This document shows, piece by piece, positions 41,406-50,743 of a stretch of 64,000 bases of DNA. The stretch is from Bacillota bacterium. Lineage in GTDB: Bacteria > Bacillota > UBA4882 > UBA8346. Both the position numbers and the translations under genes were made by a program. The stretch spans positions 124,001-188,000 of the forward strand of contig JAEXDA010000057.1 in assembly GCA_023401925.1 (NCBI GenBank), written 5' to 3'. Below the pieces are notes generated by a model. The model made no database searches. It saw only the letters and a list, made by a program, of their open reading frames with translations, and had not been told where the DNA came from. How positions within the stretch are numbered: the first letter of the stretch is position 1; every line of letters begins with the position of its first letter.

Positions 41406-41912
41406 ATGAAATTTTTAAAATATATGTCGGTGTTATTACTATCCGTCTTGGTATTCTTTTCGAATGCAACAATGGCCCAAACCGACAGCATGCAACAAGA
41501 AGCTGAGTCCACCCAATATGCAATTGGTTATGAAGTTGCTTTTCCCCTCTGTTATGGGTTAACGCTTACCTATGCCATTGACTCCTCTCTGGCTATTCAG
41601 GGTTTAATCACCATGAGCCCACAACCAATTAGGCTCTCCACCCTAAAAATGTTATATAAATTGAATCAGGACGTGGAGCCACGCAAAAACGCTGTTTATA
41701 TTTATGCCCTGGCCGGACAATTTGAGGGTACTGATGTCTGGGATTTTAAAAAGCAAGTCCGCGGGTATTCGGTTGGTATGGGAACCGAATTTACGCCGAA
41801 AGCTTACCCGGAAAACTTCAAAAATTATTTAGAAGTCGGATTCATTCATTTCGATTCATCGGATTATGATCCTTCATTGACCCTAAGCGCAGGAGTTAAA
41901 GTTTGTTACTGA
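41406..41912 (+). CDS. Small outer-membrane barrel-like protein
   Basis: A 168-residue exported protein. Signal peptide MKFLKYMSVLLLSVLVFFSN, cut near TMA-QT. Mature part has alternating strands (YAIGYEVAFPLCYGLTLTYA; AVYIYALAGQFEGTDVW; NYLEVGFIHFDSSDYD) and ends in LTLSAGVKVCY, an aromatic-ended last strand as in outer-membrane barrels. ATG 41406 behind GGGGAGG. About eight strands would fit an OmpX/OmpW-sized barrel. Function unknown. Confidence 0.65.
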   Translation: MKFLKYMSVLLLSVLVFFSNATMAQTDSMQQEAESTQYAIGYEVAFPLCYGLTLTYAIDSSLAIQGLITMSPQPIRLSTLKMLYKLNQDVEPRKNAVYIYALAGQFEGTDVWDFKKQVRGYSVGMGTEFTPKAYPENFKNYLEVGFIHFDSSDYDPSLTLSAGVKVCY

Positions 41913-42003
41913 ATTCCTCATGGTTTTTACCCATTGATGAAATGATAGTAAAACAATATAGAAATTTGTTCTTGAATAATTGAAACTCAGGTGTAAAATC
42001 GCA

Positions 42004-44208
42004 ATGAAAAAAAAGTACAACTTCTTTTTGTGTTTCGCTATTGCCTTCATATTTATTCCATCAAGTTTTGGGCTTTCATTACCTGCTCGTCCAGATCCCA
42101 ACAAACCAATTGTAATCATCATTGCCGATAAAGTAGATAGTGTGGAATTATATAACACTAAATTGCCGGCTATTCGGAAGTTCCTGGAATCCGGAAACTG
42201 CGGACTAATGAACATCCGCAGCAGCAAGGGATATGCCGATTCCGGAAGCGGTTATTTGTCATTGGGCACCGGCAGTAGGGCAAACGCAGTAGGCCAACCA
42301 AGCAACTCCTTGAATCCGGAACAATTCATGACCAATAACCCATCGGCCAGTTTTTTTAATTGGAGAAGGGGAATTCCTTTAAAAATCGATTATGAGCAGC
42401 GTCTGTTTGTGCCTGAAACCGGCTGGCTGACCAATATAGCGAGCCAAGAAGATCATCAGGTTTTTCCGGGCAGGCTTGGCAGCCTGTTCCATCGTGAAGG
42501 CTGGCGTACTTGCTTAATCGGCAATATCGATAGCGCCAACCAGGAAAACCGGCCCGGTGCCCTTTTTCTGATGGACAAAACCGGAATGATCGATGAGGGA
42601 AGCGTTAACTCTTCCATGAATGAAACAGACTCCAGTTTTCCTTATTTATATCGGGCCAATGTAACCCGAATGGTTACAGAACTTAAGCTGCATCTGGGTG
42701 AACAAAAAACCATCGCTATCGATTTTGGTGATTTTGCCCGTTTGGATGATTATAAGGATCAGATAAATCCAGACCAATATGAACGCGTGAAACTTCAAAC
42801 CTGGAAAAGACTTAACTCGTTGGTTGAAGGGGTTTTAGGTTTGGGTGCTCCTAAAAATTTTACACTAATCCTTTTTTCCCCTTCCATCTCCAAAGCGGGT
42901 ACAGTTACAAAGAATTTATTGGCTCCCATCGTCATCTACCGCGAGGATGCCTTCCCCGGTATATTGGTATCGGGAACAACACGCTGGCCCGGATTGGTGG
43001 CCAATGTGGATTTACTGCCCACTTTGGCGAGCATCGCTCAGTTCGCGAAAACTTCCGCTTTTACCGGAAAAGTCATAGCTTGCCAATCAACAGTCAATGG
43101 TATAGATGAAATCCTCAACTTAAACAGACGTTTAATAGACCTCAGTGCCAATCAGCGCCCTATCATTAACTGGTACCAAGGTATCATATCTTTTTGCTGG
43201 ATTATGGGTCTTCTAAGCGGTATTTTTCTAAAAAAACGATGGGTTCGGGATTGGCTCGTCAGTCTGGTGATTGTAATTCCCTTGACTGTGATCGTCCTGC
43301 CGCTCTTCCCGAGTTATGCATGGCAAGTTAGTGGATTTTTAATATTCAATGTCCTTTTGGTAGCAGTCTTTACCCGGATTCAAGAGATGAATACCCGGAT
43401 TCTCATTTTATCGGCCCTGATCTGGTTGATCCTCATCTTAGATCAAATCACCGGGTGGCGGCTAATCCGTTACTCCGCTTTAGGTTACAGCGCAATGGCC
43501 GGATCCAGATATTATGGCTTAGGCAACGAATTCCTGGGAATCTTTTTGGCAAGCGCCTTATTACTCACGGATTTATTCAACCGAAAATTTAAATCCCGCT
43601 GGTCCACACCGGTTATTCTGGGCATAACAATTTTCATCTTAAGCTGGCCACAGTTTGGAGCAAAATTCGGAGGGATTTTAGCGGGAACGATTGGATTCGC
43701 CTATTATTTGATAAAAATCTATCAGTGGAAATGGCAAAATCGTAAATTTTGGCTTGTTTTCATTGGCTGCAGTTTGGTCTTACTCACAATCAGTTGGTGG
43801 GATAGTCTCCGGCCGCCGGATGTTCAGACTCATATCGGCCGTTTTCTCCATCTAATTTTGAACAAAGATTTTGAGCAAGTCAGTCAGATTATTTTCCGGA
43901 AGATTGCCATGAACCTGAAATTAACCCTATCAAGTCCCTGGATCCGCATCATCCTATTGGCCTTCATTTTGAAGGCCGTTCAACGCTGGTTTACAGGACG
44001 GAAAATGCTCTTACCGGAAGATAAATTAGTATGGCAAGCAATTCTTGTTGCCGGTGTTTGTTCCTATCTGGTCAATGATGCTGGAGTTCTCGCCTTTGCA
44101 ACATGCTTAGCCTATGGATTCTCATACCTGCTGCTTAAATTGAACAATCAGGAAGATCCAAACCTGATTTGGCGTTGGATTCCGAAAAGGTTCCTAAGGT
44201 GCAATTAA
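42004..44208 (+). CDS. Polytopic membrane protein with phosphatase-like ectodomain
   Basis: A 734-residue protein. A signal-like helix (NFFLCFAIAFIFIPSSFG) is followed by about 380 exported residues with features of the alkaline-phosphatase/sulfatase fold: KPIVIIIADKVDSVELYNTK, SGYLSLGTGSRANAVGQP and a C-terminal WPGLVANVDLLPTLASIA. The second half (about 395-720) has nine or ten membrane helices with a conserved-looking GYSAMAGSRYYGLGNEFLGI. I cannot assign a function; transfer or trimming of an envelope polymer is one possibility. ATG 42004 is chosen over TTG 41980. It lies 91 bases after the small barrel gene. Confidence 0.65.
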   Translation: MKKKYNFFLCFAIAFIFIPSSFGLSLPARPDPNKPIVIIIADKVDSVELYNTKLPAIRKFLESGNCGLMNIRSSKGYADSGSGYLSLGTGSRANAVGQPSNSLNPEQFMTNNPSASFFNWRRGIPLKIDYEQRLFVPETGWLTNIASQEDHQVFPGRLGSLFHREGWRTCLIGNIDSANQENRPGALFLMDKTGMIDEGSVNSSMNETDSSFPYLYRANVTRMVTELKLHLGEQKTIAIDFGDFARLDDYKDQINPDQYERVKLQTWKRLNSLVEGVLGLGAPKNFTLILFSPSISKAGTVTKNLLAPIVIYREDAFPGILVSGTTRWPGLVANVDLLPTLASIAQFAKTSAFTGKVIACQSTVNGIDEILNLNRRLIDLSANQRPIINWYQGIISFCWIMGLLSGIFLKKRWVRDWLVSLVIVIPLTVIVLPLFPSYAWQVSGFLIFNVLLVAVFTRIQEMNTRILILSALIWLILILDQITGWRLIRYSALGYSAMAGSRYYGLGNEFLGIFLASALLLTDLFNRKFKSRWSTPVILGITIFILSWPQFGAKFGGILAGTIGFAYYLIKIYQWKWQNRKFWLVFIGCSLVLLTISWWDSLRPPDVQTHIGRFLHLILNKDFEQVSQIIFRKIAMNLKLTLSSPWIRIILLAFILKAVQRWFTGRKMLLPEDKLVWQAILVAGVCSYLVNDAGVLAFATCLAYGFSYLLLKLNNQEDPNLIWRWIPKRFLRCN

Positions 44209-44231
44209 GTTGAGAGGCGTGTAGGCTTCGT

Positions 44232-44894
44232 TTACAAAAGCACATTTCCATTGATCTCGATCTTAAACTGACAGCCCAAAAAGATAGCGGCTCTGCGGCA
44301 CATCATCATCCGCACCAGGAAAATTTCAAAATACTCCATCACGGGACAGATGGAGTTTTCAATTTTAATCTCCAGGGTGATATTGCGCTTTTCTTCGTTT
44401 ACATTTAAAAAAGAATGTACGGCAGCATAATTAACCCGATCATGGATGTCAAAAGTAGCCAAATCGGTGTTTCTGACCCGGCTGCGGTGAACATCGGACT
44501 TGTCGGCCAAAATCAAGGCTGCAGCTACATTATTGACCGCTTCACCGCATTCCTCTTCATGATTGCCAATGGCACCCACCATCGTTGCGGCCTCACCAGG
44601 ATCAAAACCTTGAGCCAATAAATAATTTAACGCTATAACAGCCCCTGTCCGTCCATGATCCCGGCGGTTTACAATATTACCGATATCATGGAGATAACCT
44701 GCAATCGAAGCCAGCTCGGCTTGACGCTCCGGATAACCCAGGCGAAGCAAAATATTTTGAGAAATATTTGAGACCAAACTGGCATGGCGAAAACCATGTT
44801 CCGTATACCCCATTACGCCGAGATGTTCATCGGCTTTTTGAATAAATGCGGTGATAGCCGGATCTTTTTTTATTTCATTCAGTGTAAGTGCCAT
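44232..44894 (-). CDS. HD-domain phosphohydrolase
   Basis: A 220-residue cytosolic protein. HGFRHASLV, IAGYLHDIGNIVNRRDHGRT, IGNHEEE and LILADKSDVHRSRVR provide the H...HD...H...D metal ligands of the HD superfamily. The C-terminal 60 residues are a small beta-rich extension with EYFEIFLVRMMMCRRAAIFL. The family is usual near tgt/yajC/sec genes in clostridial genomes; substrate unknown, a nucleotide is likely. Start ATG 44894 behind GGAGGG. It begins just after the yajC terminator, so it has its own promoter or reads through. Confidence 0.85.
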   Translation of the reverse strand: MALTLNEIKKDPAITAFIQKADEHLGVMGYTEHGFRHASLVSNISQNILLRLGYPERQAELASIAGYLHDIGNIVNRRDHGRTGAVIALNYLLAQGFDPGEAATMVGAIGNHEEECGEAVNNVAAALILADKSDVHRSRVRNTDLATFDIHDRVNYAAVHSFLNVNEEKRNITLEIKIENSICPVMEYFEIFLVRMMMCRRAAIFLGCQFKIEINGNVLL

Positions 44895-44920
44895 TTTCTA
44901 CCCTCCTATTATTTTGTCCT

Positions 44921-44946
44921 AAAAAAAAAGAGAGTCAAGACTCTCT
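44921..44946 (-). terminator. Intrinsic terminator of yajC
   Basis: AGAGAGTC-AA-GACTCTCT, 8-bp stem, with nine T residues on the minus strand; it touches the yajC stop codon. Confidence 0.9.
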
Positions 44947-45245
44947 TAATTTTTGACTTTTTGCACTGAACTGCGAGAAAACTTTAATTCTACCTTATCC
45001 GCGACTTTTAATCTAACATCATCATCATCTAAGTCAACGATTTCACCGTGTAAGCCACCCGCAGTAATAACTTTATCGCCTTTTTTCAGGCTATTTAACA
45101 TTGCTTGTCTTTGTTTTTGTTGCTTACGTTGGGGCGCTATCATCAAAAAATAAAAAATCGCGAAAAACCCCACCAGAATCAGGATCTGAATCAGTCCTGC
45201 ATTCCCAGCTGCTGCCGGCTGAGCTGCGGCTAATAATAAATTCAT
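44946..45245 (-). CDS. yajC: Preprotein translocase accessory protein YajC
   Basis: A 99-residue protein: one membrane helix (IQILILVGFFAIFYFLMIAP) followed by QRKQQKQRQAMLNSLKKGDK and VITAGGLHGEIVDLDDDDVR, the YajC pattern. It associates with SecDF. It lies downstream of tgt and queA as in many Bacillota, but secDF itself is 4.5 kb away, separated by plus-strand envelope genes. ATG 45245 behind AAAGGAGGTG. Confidence 0.96.
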   Translation of the reverse strand: MNLLLAAAQPAAAGNAGLIQILILVGFFAIFYFLMIAPQRKQQKQRQAMLNSLKKGDKVITAGGLHGEIVDLDDDDVRLKVADKVELKFSRSSVQKVKN

Positions 45246-45300
45246 ACTATCACCTCCTTTTAAACATATTCATTATTCGACAAAAAGCATGGTTTTCCTT

Positions 45301-46416
45301 TTATTCACCCTGATATTGCCTGAAAAATTCCTGTTTTCGTTCCTTAAAGGTGTCGGTTCTCAGTCCTACTTTGATTTCTTCCATGATCTGCCTTAAAAAA
45401 TATAAATTGTGGTAAGTAATTAAATACCCCCCCAGAAACTCTCCCGCCTTAAATAAATGACGGATATACGCTCTGGAATAGCCAGTTTTGCAAGTGTAAC
45501 AACCACATTTGGGATCAAGAGGTCCGTAATCCCTGGCATATTGAGCATCGCGGATCAGAACCCTTCCTCCGGAGGTCAATGCCGTTCCATGCCGGGCAAT
45601 ACGGGTTGGAAAAACACAATCAAACATGTCGACTCCCCGTTCAACCCCTTCCCACAAAGCATCCGGAGAGCCAACTCCCATTAAATAGCGGGGTTTATTT
45701 TCCGGAAGAGCAGGTACTGTATAATCCAATGCCTCATACATCAATGGCTTAGGTTCTCCTACGCTCAAACCTCCGATGGCATAACCAGGAAATCCCAAGC
45801 TGGATAAAGCCTTAGCGCTTTCCAGGCGCAAATCCCGGTAAGTAACGCCCTGAACGATCCCAAAGAGCACTTGATTCTGCCTGTGGTGAACTTTTAAACA
45901 CCTTTCCGCCCAGCGGGTTGTCCTTTCCATTGCTTCTTTGGCCGATTTGTATTCCGAAGGGTACGGCAAACATACATCAAAGGGCATGGCAATATCGGCA
46001 CCCAAATCGGACTCAATCTCCATCACCCGCTCCGGTGAAAACAAATGAGCCGAACCATCAATATGGGATTTAAATGTAACGCCTTCTTCAGTGACTTTTG
46101 TTAACTTGGCCAAGCTGAATACTTGAAAACCTCCGCTATCCGTTAACATGGAACCGTTCCAGTGAACGAACGAGTGTAAGCCCCCGGCCTCCCTTACAAT
46201 ATCCGAGCCTGGCCGGAGATAAAGATGATATGTATTCCCAAGAATGATTTTAAATCCAATTTTATTCAAATCATCGACCGTCATAGCCTTAACCGCGCCT
46301 TGGGTGCCTACAGGCATAAAAACCGGCGTTTCGATTTGGTTATGAGCTGTAGTCAATAAACCCAACCGACCCTTATTTTCATTGGATTCTTTCTGAATTT
46401 GAAAGGAAAATGACAT
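45301..46416 (-). CDS. tgt: tRNA-guanine transglycosylase
   Basis: A 371-residue enzyme that swaps G34 for the queuosine precursor preQ1 in tRNAs with GUN anticodons. LTDSGGFQVFSLAKLTKV holds an active-site Asp, YAIGGLSVGEPKPLMYEALD and PRYLMGVGSPDALWEGVERG are conserved, FDCVFPTRIARHGTAL holds the nucleophile Asp, and CGCYTCKTGYSRAYIRHL gives the zinc ligands. Full length. It follows queA on the same strand. Confidence 0.97.
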   Translation of the reverse strand: MSFSFQIQKESNENKGRLGLLTTAHNQIETPVFMPVGTQGAVKAMTVDDLNKIGFKIILGNTYHLYLRPGSDIVREAGGLHSFVHWNGSMLTDSGGFQVFSLAKLTKVTEEGVTFKSHIDGSAHLFSPERVMEIESDLGADIAMPFDVCLPYPSEYKSAKEAMERTTRWAERCLKVHHRQNQVLFGIVQGVTYRDLRLESAKALSSLGFPGYAIGGLSVGEPKPLMYEALDYTVPALPENKPRYLMGVGSPDALWEGVERGVDMFDCVFPTRIARHGTALTSGGRVLIRDAQYARDYGPLDPKCGCYTCKTGYSRAYIRHLFKAGEFLGGYLITYHNLYFLRQIMEEIKVGLRTDTFKERKQEFFRQYQGE

Positions 46417-46476
46417 CGGAAACCTCTTATTTTATTTATAAAACTTTTATTTATAAAACCTTTATTGATAAAGCCT

Positions 46477-47499
46477 TTACTTTATAAACATGGCATCTCC
46501 AAAACTGAAGAAACGGTACCGTTCCTCTACGGCATGGTGATAACATTCCGCGATAAATTGCCGACCGGCAAAGGCTGATACCAACATCAGCAAAGTGGAT
46601 TTTGGCAGATGAAAATTAGTTATAAGTCCATCAATGATTTTAAAGTGATATCCGGGATATATAAAAATAGCAGTCTCACCGGAACCGGGAACCAATGTAC
46701 CATCTTCGTGCGCCTGAGATTCCAGTACCCTGACTACCGTAGTTCCGACTGCAATAACACGTTTACCCGCCTTTTTGGTTTCTTGAATTTTCCGTACCAA
46801 ATCACTTGGCAAAGAAAAAATTTCCGAATGCATGGGGTGTTCTTCCACCACTTCGGTTTTTACCGGACGAAAAGTCCCCAAGCCCACATGGAGCGTTAAA
46901 AAGCCCAACTGAACTCCATTTGCTTTCAGTTTTTCCAATACCCCATCCGTAAAATGGAGGCCTGCCGTGGGAGCAGCCACCGAACCCTCATATTTTGAAT
47001 AAATGGTCTGATATCGTTCGGGATCCACTTGTTTATTGTGAATGTATGGCGGTAAAGGAGTTTCTCCGCTCCTTTGGAGCCACTCTCTAAAATGAAGTTC
47101 CGGAGGGAACTGAACAATTCTGCCACCACCTTCAACCACTCCGGAAACTTTTCCAACAATATTTTCCGGAAATATCAATTCTACTCCGGGTTTACTCCGC
47201 TTTCCGGGGCGCACCAAACACTCCCATGCATTCTGACCCAGTTCCCGGATTAAAAAAACCTCAACCCTTGCCCCAGTACTTTCACGGGTGGCAAATAGGC
47301 GGGCCGGAATAACTCTGGTATCGTTGAAAATGATCAAATCACCCGGTTCCAAAAATTGGAGAATATCGTAAAAATGATAATCCTTCATAATTTTACGATT
47401 GCGATCGGCCACCAGCAAACGCGAATGATCCCGGGGTTCTTCAGGGACTTGCGCAATTAATTCCGGTGGCAACAAATAATCAAATTCACTGACCTGCAT
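46477..47499 (-). CDS. queA: SAM:tRNA ribosyltransferase-isomerase
   Basis: A 340-residue protein making epoxyqueuosine in tRNA from preQ1-tRNA and SAM. FDYLLPPELIAQVPEEPRDH, FNDTRVIPARLF, APTAGLHFTDGVLEKLKANG and LTLHVGLGTFRPVKTE are family motifs. ATG 47499 behind GGGAGT is preferred to 47535. It overlaps the upstream SpoIID-like gene by 14 bases, and the tgt gene follows, so queuosine genes are paired. Confidence 0.97.
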   Translation of the reverse strand: MQVSEFDYLLPPELIAQVPEEPRDHSRLLVADRNRKIMKDYHFYDILQFLEPGDLIIFNDTRVIPARLFATRESTGARVEVFLIRELGQNAWECLVRPGKRSKPGVELIFPENIVGKVSGVVEGGGRIVQFPPELHFREWLQRSGETPLPPYIHNKQVDPERYQTIYSKYEGSVAAPTAGLHFTDGVLEKLKANGVQLGFLTLHVGLGTFRPVKTEVVEEHPMHSEIFSLPSDLVRKIQETKKAGKRVIAVGTTVVRVLESQAHEDGTLVPGSGETAIFIYPGYHFKIIDGLITNFHLPKSTLLMLVSAFAGRQFIAECYHHAVEERYRFFSFGDAMFIK

Positions 47500-48805
47500 T
47501 GCTTTTACTCCCATCCATGCGAAGATTATCGACATCCGTGATCATGGCCCCAGGGTAATAATGTTCCAAAATCTGCCTTTCGTTATACCCGGCTTCCGCC
47601 ATGCCCTTGGCTCCCCATTGACTCATACCCACTCCATGTCCCCAGCCCGAACCCCGAAGGACAATCCGAAACGGTATCTTATCCTGCAACCAGGACCATG
47701 GATCCGGAAGATCCCACGGCGGCATCAAAACATCCGCAAAAAGCCCTGGGATGTCGGTATCCGCCATTAAAGCCTGGGGAAAAAGACTACCGGGCAGCCA
47801 CCATAAATTGATAAATGGCAGGGGACCGTAAATCACTCCGATTTGAGCTTTAACGCTAGGAAGTCCAGTCAAAGACCGAAATTGCTCGCCACTGAGCATC
47901 TTGAAATCTAAATTACCCAGAAGAGTAATTTTCAATAGCTTACCGTCCGGACTGTAACTGACCCCTGAAATTTGTTGCAGCTGTCCAACGGATGGATAAA
48001 AATGACTTACCAAACCTTGCAGGTCCTCCCAGTTCATAGAACGTGTCCATTGATTATACGGTGAATTTTGATCCCAATCAATCGCCGGTTTTAGATAAGG
48101 TACACTCTCATTCCATACTGAGGCAGCTTCGGCTGTAGTGCCTCCCGATGAAGAATGATATACGGCTGAAATCACTCTGCCACGATAGGTGATAATTTTA
48201 CCCGATGTACTGTCCACTGCTATATTGGTGCTATTTTTTTCCCAATCAATTCCTCCATATACTTGGCAATGATCGGTTGGGCAAAGATCAAAATCACGAT
48301 TGGCATGTCGGCCCAAAACTGAAATAGCATAAGTTCTGGCTGCTATCGCCTGGGCTCTGAGCGCGGCTGGAGGCCATGATGCCATTACCTCCCGGGGTAC
48401 CACGCCCCGTAAATAATCATCAAGAGAAATATAATCAATCAAATTAATATGGTTGTTTTTTGCAGATATTAAAAAACCACCCCGGTAACGGTGATTATTC
48501 CACATTAATGGACTTTGACTCGGAATCACTAAAAATGGGCCTACGCCAATGGGGACACTATCAAGCTCTAAAATATCGTTACATACCGTGAAAACAACCT
48601 GTTCTCCCGGAATAGGCAGATTAACCGGTTCTGCACCGGTCAAATCCAAAATAGCTTCACTATCAGCTACCCAAAGTGTTATGGCATCCTGATCAACTGC
48701 CAAACCAACTTTTACGGGCCCTAAATCGGCAGCCATCACCGGATTTAGGTTGTATCCAATCGTCAAACACCCAATCCCTATCAAAATCTTCATGAACTTT
48801 CCCAT
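47486..48805 (-). CDS. SpoIID/LytB-domain protein
   Basis: About 439 residues with a signal peptide (MKILIGIGCLTIGYNLNPVM, then A-ADLG). The SpoIID domain covers about 95-400: YLRGVVPREVMASWPPAALR, AQAIAARTYAI, VYHSSSGGTTAEAASVW and the C-terminal GSGWGHGVGMSQWGAKGMAE, NERQILEHYYPGA. SpoIID is the lytic transglycosylase of the engulfment complex; LytB types modify amidases. It lies in the era-queA interval and not with spoIIIA. Start could be 48820, 48805 or 48793; each has a purine-rich site. Confidence 0.9.
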   Translation of the reverse strand: MGKFMKILIGIGCLTIGYNLNPVMAADLGPVKVGLAVDQDAITLWVADSEAILDLTGAEPVNLPIPGEQVVFTVCNDILELDSVPIGVGPFLVIPSQSPLMWNNHRYRGGFLISAKNNHINLIDYISLDDYLRGVVPREVMASWPPAALRAQAIAARTYAISVLGRHANRDFDLCPTDHCQVYGGIDWEKNSTNIAVDSTSGKIITYRGRVISAVYHSSSGGTTAEAASVWNESVPYLKPAIDWDQNSPYNQWTRSMNWEDLQGLVSHFYPSVGQLQQISGVSYSPDGKLLKITLLGNLDFKMLSGEQFRSLTGLPSVKAQIGVIYGPLPFINLWWLPGSLFPQALMADTDIPGLFADVLMPPWDLPDPWSWLQDKIPFRIVLRGSGWGHGVGMSQWGAKGMAEAGYNERQILEHYYPGAMITDVDNLRMDGSKSNAGQ

Positions 48806-48822
48806 ATTCAACTCCCGCATGA

Positions 48823-49737
48823 TCACCTATCCCGATTACGGGTATCATCCCAATAACCGAATTCCTTCAAGGAGGGCTCATGGTTGCGCCAATTTTTCCG
48901 TACTTTCACCCATAGATTTAAAAAAACGGGCGCGTCCAGTAAAAGTTCCAAATCTTCCCGGGCGGCTTTTCCAATATTTTTTAAGCGCTCTCCCCCTGCC
49001 CCGATAATGATCCCTTTTTGAGAGTCCCGCTCCACGTAAAGGGTAGCTTCGATATAAATCCTGCCATTACTGCGTTCCTTCATCTCTTCCACTTGAACCG
49101 CGATGGCATGAGGCACTTCGTCTTGAGTGAATTGAAGGACCTTCTCCCTTAAGAACTCGGCTGCGATAAATCGTTCGGGATGATCCGTGATTTGATCCGG
49201 CGGATAAAAAGCCGGTCCAACAGGAAGTTGATCGGCAATTTCCGCCAGCAACTGCGGAATACCTCGGCCGGTTTGAGCCGAAACCCGGAATTTCCGCTCG
49301 AAAGCTTCTATTTGAGGGGGCTCGTTATCATCAGCCACCAAGTCATCTTTATTCCACAACACAAATACCGGGGTCGTGGTTCCTTTCAAAACATCGGCCA
49401 CTTTTTGATCCGCCGGTGTAAACCCGGCGCTGCTGTCCAAAACCCAAAGGATCAAATCCACATCGGGTAAAACCAATTGGGCAGCCCGGTTCATTTGATC
49501 GCCCAAGCGGTGAAGGGATCGATGTAAGCCGGGGGTATCAACCCAGACTATCTGATAATCTTCAGTCGTTAAAATCCCACGCAAAGAATTTCGGGTCGTT
49601 TGAGGCTTCTCGGAAGTAATTGTTATTTTCTGTCCAACGAAGTTATTAAAAAGGCTTGATTTCCCAACATTCGGCCGGCCAATTAAGGCTACAAAACCCG
49701 ATTTAAATTTATGATTCATAAATGAATTATTATTCAT
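48823..49737 (-). CDS. era: GTPase Era
   Basis: A 304-residue GTPase for 16S rRNA maturation and 30S assembly. G1 GRPNVGKSSLFN, G2/G3 PQTTRNSLRGILTT and DTPGLHRSL, G4 NKDD, G5 VSAQTGRG, then the KH domain with YVERDSQKGIIIGAGGERLK. Its ATG overlaps the preceding stop (TAATG). Near complete conservation of order with neighbours (cdd, dgkA, ybeY, yqfF, phoH) supports the call. Confidence 0.97.
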   Translation of the reverse strand: MNNNSFMNHKFKSGFVALIGRPNVGKSSLFNNFVGQKITITSEKPQTTRNSLRGILTTEDYQIVWVDTPGLHRSLHRLGDQMNRAAQLVLPDVDLILWVLDSSAGFTPADQKVADVLKGTTTPVFVLWNKDDLVADDNEPPQIEAFERKFRVSAQTGRGIPQLLAEIADQLPVGPAFYPPDQITDHPERFIAAEFLREKVLQFTQDEVPHAIAVQVEEMKERSNGRIYIEATLYVERDSQKGIIIGAGGERLKNIGKAAREDLELLLDAPVFLNLWVKVRKNWRNHEPSLKEFGYWDDTRNRDR

Positions 49738-50207
49738 TATTTTTCCCAATTCCACTCCAGTAACCACCGGTCTTCTCCGGGGCCATAATAGTCTTTTAAA
49801 AATCCCATTCGTTTCATTTGAAACTTGTCTTCATAAATATGAAGCGCTGCCTTGTTTTCCGGATGAACGGTTAATTGGAGTCTGGTAAATCCGGCTCTGG
49901 GCATGGCCTCAAAAATATGCCTCAATAGAGCAGTCCCTACTCCGTTCCCTTGATAATCGAGGGCTACTGCATAACCATACAAATAAACAAGTTCCGAATC
50001 ACGCCAATCTCTCATTAACTGGGCAATCCCCACCGGTTTACCGTTTAATCTGGCCAGGTAAACTCTTCCATAGTGCAGGAACGGCGGTAAAGACCATTCA
50101 TTTAAACTGGCAGGGCCAAAGACCTCCTCATCAATACTAAGCAAAATCTCCCGCAAATAATCATCCACTGATGTTACGATTTCTATACTTATAACCGAAT
50201 CTTCCAA
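49737..50207 (-). CDS. GNAT N-acetyltransferase
   Basis: A 156-residue GNAT protein beginning at a TTG behind GGAGGG; the longer frame to 50330 overlaps the cdd end and lacks a ribosome site. YAVALDYQGNGVGTALLRHI is the acetyl-CoA loop and LTVHPENKAALHIYEDKFQM the following strand-helix, as in RimI-type enzymes. Position between cdd and era is not a fixed feature of this cluster. Substrate unknown. Confidence 0.82.
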   Translation of the reverse strand: MEDSVISIEIVTSVDDYLREILLSIDEEVFGPASLNEWSLPPFLHYGRVYLARLNGKPVGIAQLMRDWRDSELVYLYGYAVALDYQGNGVGTALLRHIFEAMPRAGFTRLQLTVHPENKAALHIYEDKFQMKRMGFLKDYYGPGEDRWLLEWNWEK

Positions 50208-50304
50208 TTTAAACCCTCCATGTTTCAAGCAAATCACCCGAAAACGCAGTACAAATCCCTTGGTAAAATAAACATTTTTCACCGCTAAGCAATAATCAAT
50301 AGGT

Positions 50305-50727
50305 TCACGAAGTGGTTTCCAGCGATTCATTCAGACTTTTGGGGGTGAAAGCTCCCGGTAAATATTGAGCTAGGGTGGTTTCAATCTTTTTCCCTTCCAG
50401 GTTCACTAAAATGAGGACTAAATCCAATCCAAACTCAACCAAAAATTGACGGCAAATTCCACAGGGCGCAGCAGGCTCTGTCCCGTCCGTGGCCACAACC
50501 AGAGCTTCAAAACCTCTCTCCCCTTCAGACACAGCCTTCACCGCTGCAGTACGTTCAGCGCATATTGTGGCGCCGAAAGAAGCGTTTTCTACATTGCAGC
50601 CGCTATAAATACGGCCTGATTTTCCAAGTAAAGCAGCACCCACTTGGAAGCGAGAATAAGGAGCATAAGCCTTTTGACGGGCATTCAGGGCTGTTTGAAT
50701 CAATTCCTGTTTTTGAGTTTCATTCAT
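50305..50727 (-). CDS. cdd: Cytidine deaminase
   Basis: A 140-residue enzyme of pyrimidine salvage. CNVENASFGATICAERTA contains the catalytic CAE and PCGICRQFLVEF the two other zinc ligands, making this the tetrameric short form. ATG 50727 behind AAAGGGGA. Length is normal, with a slightly longer C-terminal tail. Located between the kinase-phosphatase fusion and the GNAT/era pair. Confidence 0.96.
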   Translation of the reverse strand: MNETQKQELIQTALNARQKAYAPYSRFQVGAALLGKSGRIYSGCNVENASFGATICAERTAAVKAVSEGERGFEALVVATDGTEPAAPCGICRQFLVEFGLDLVLILVNLEGKKIETTLAQYLPGAFTPKSLNESLETTS

Positions 50728-50743
50728 ACTTGAAATTTCCCCT

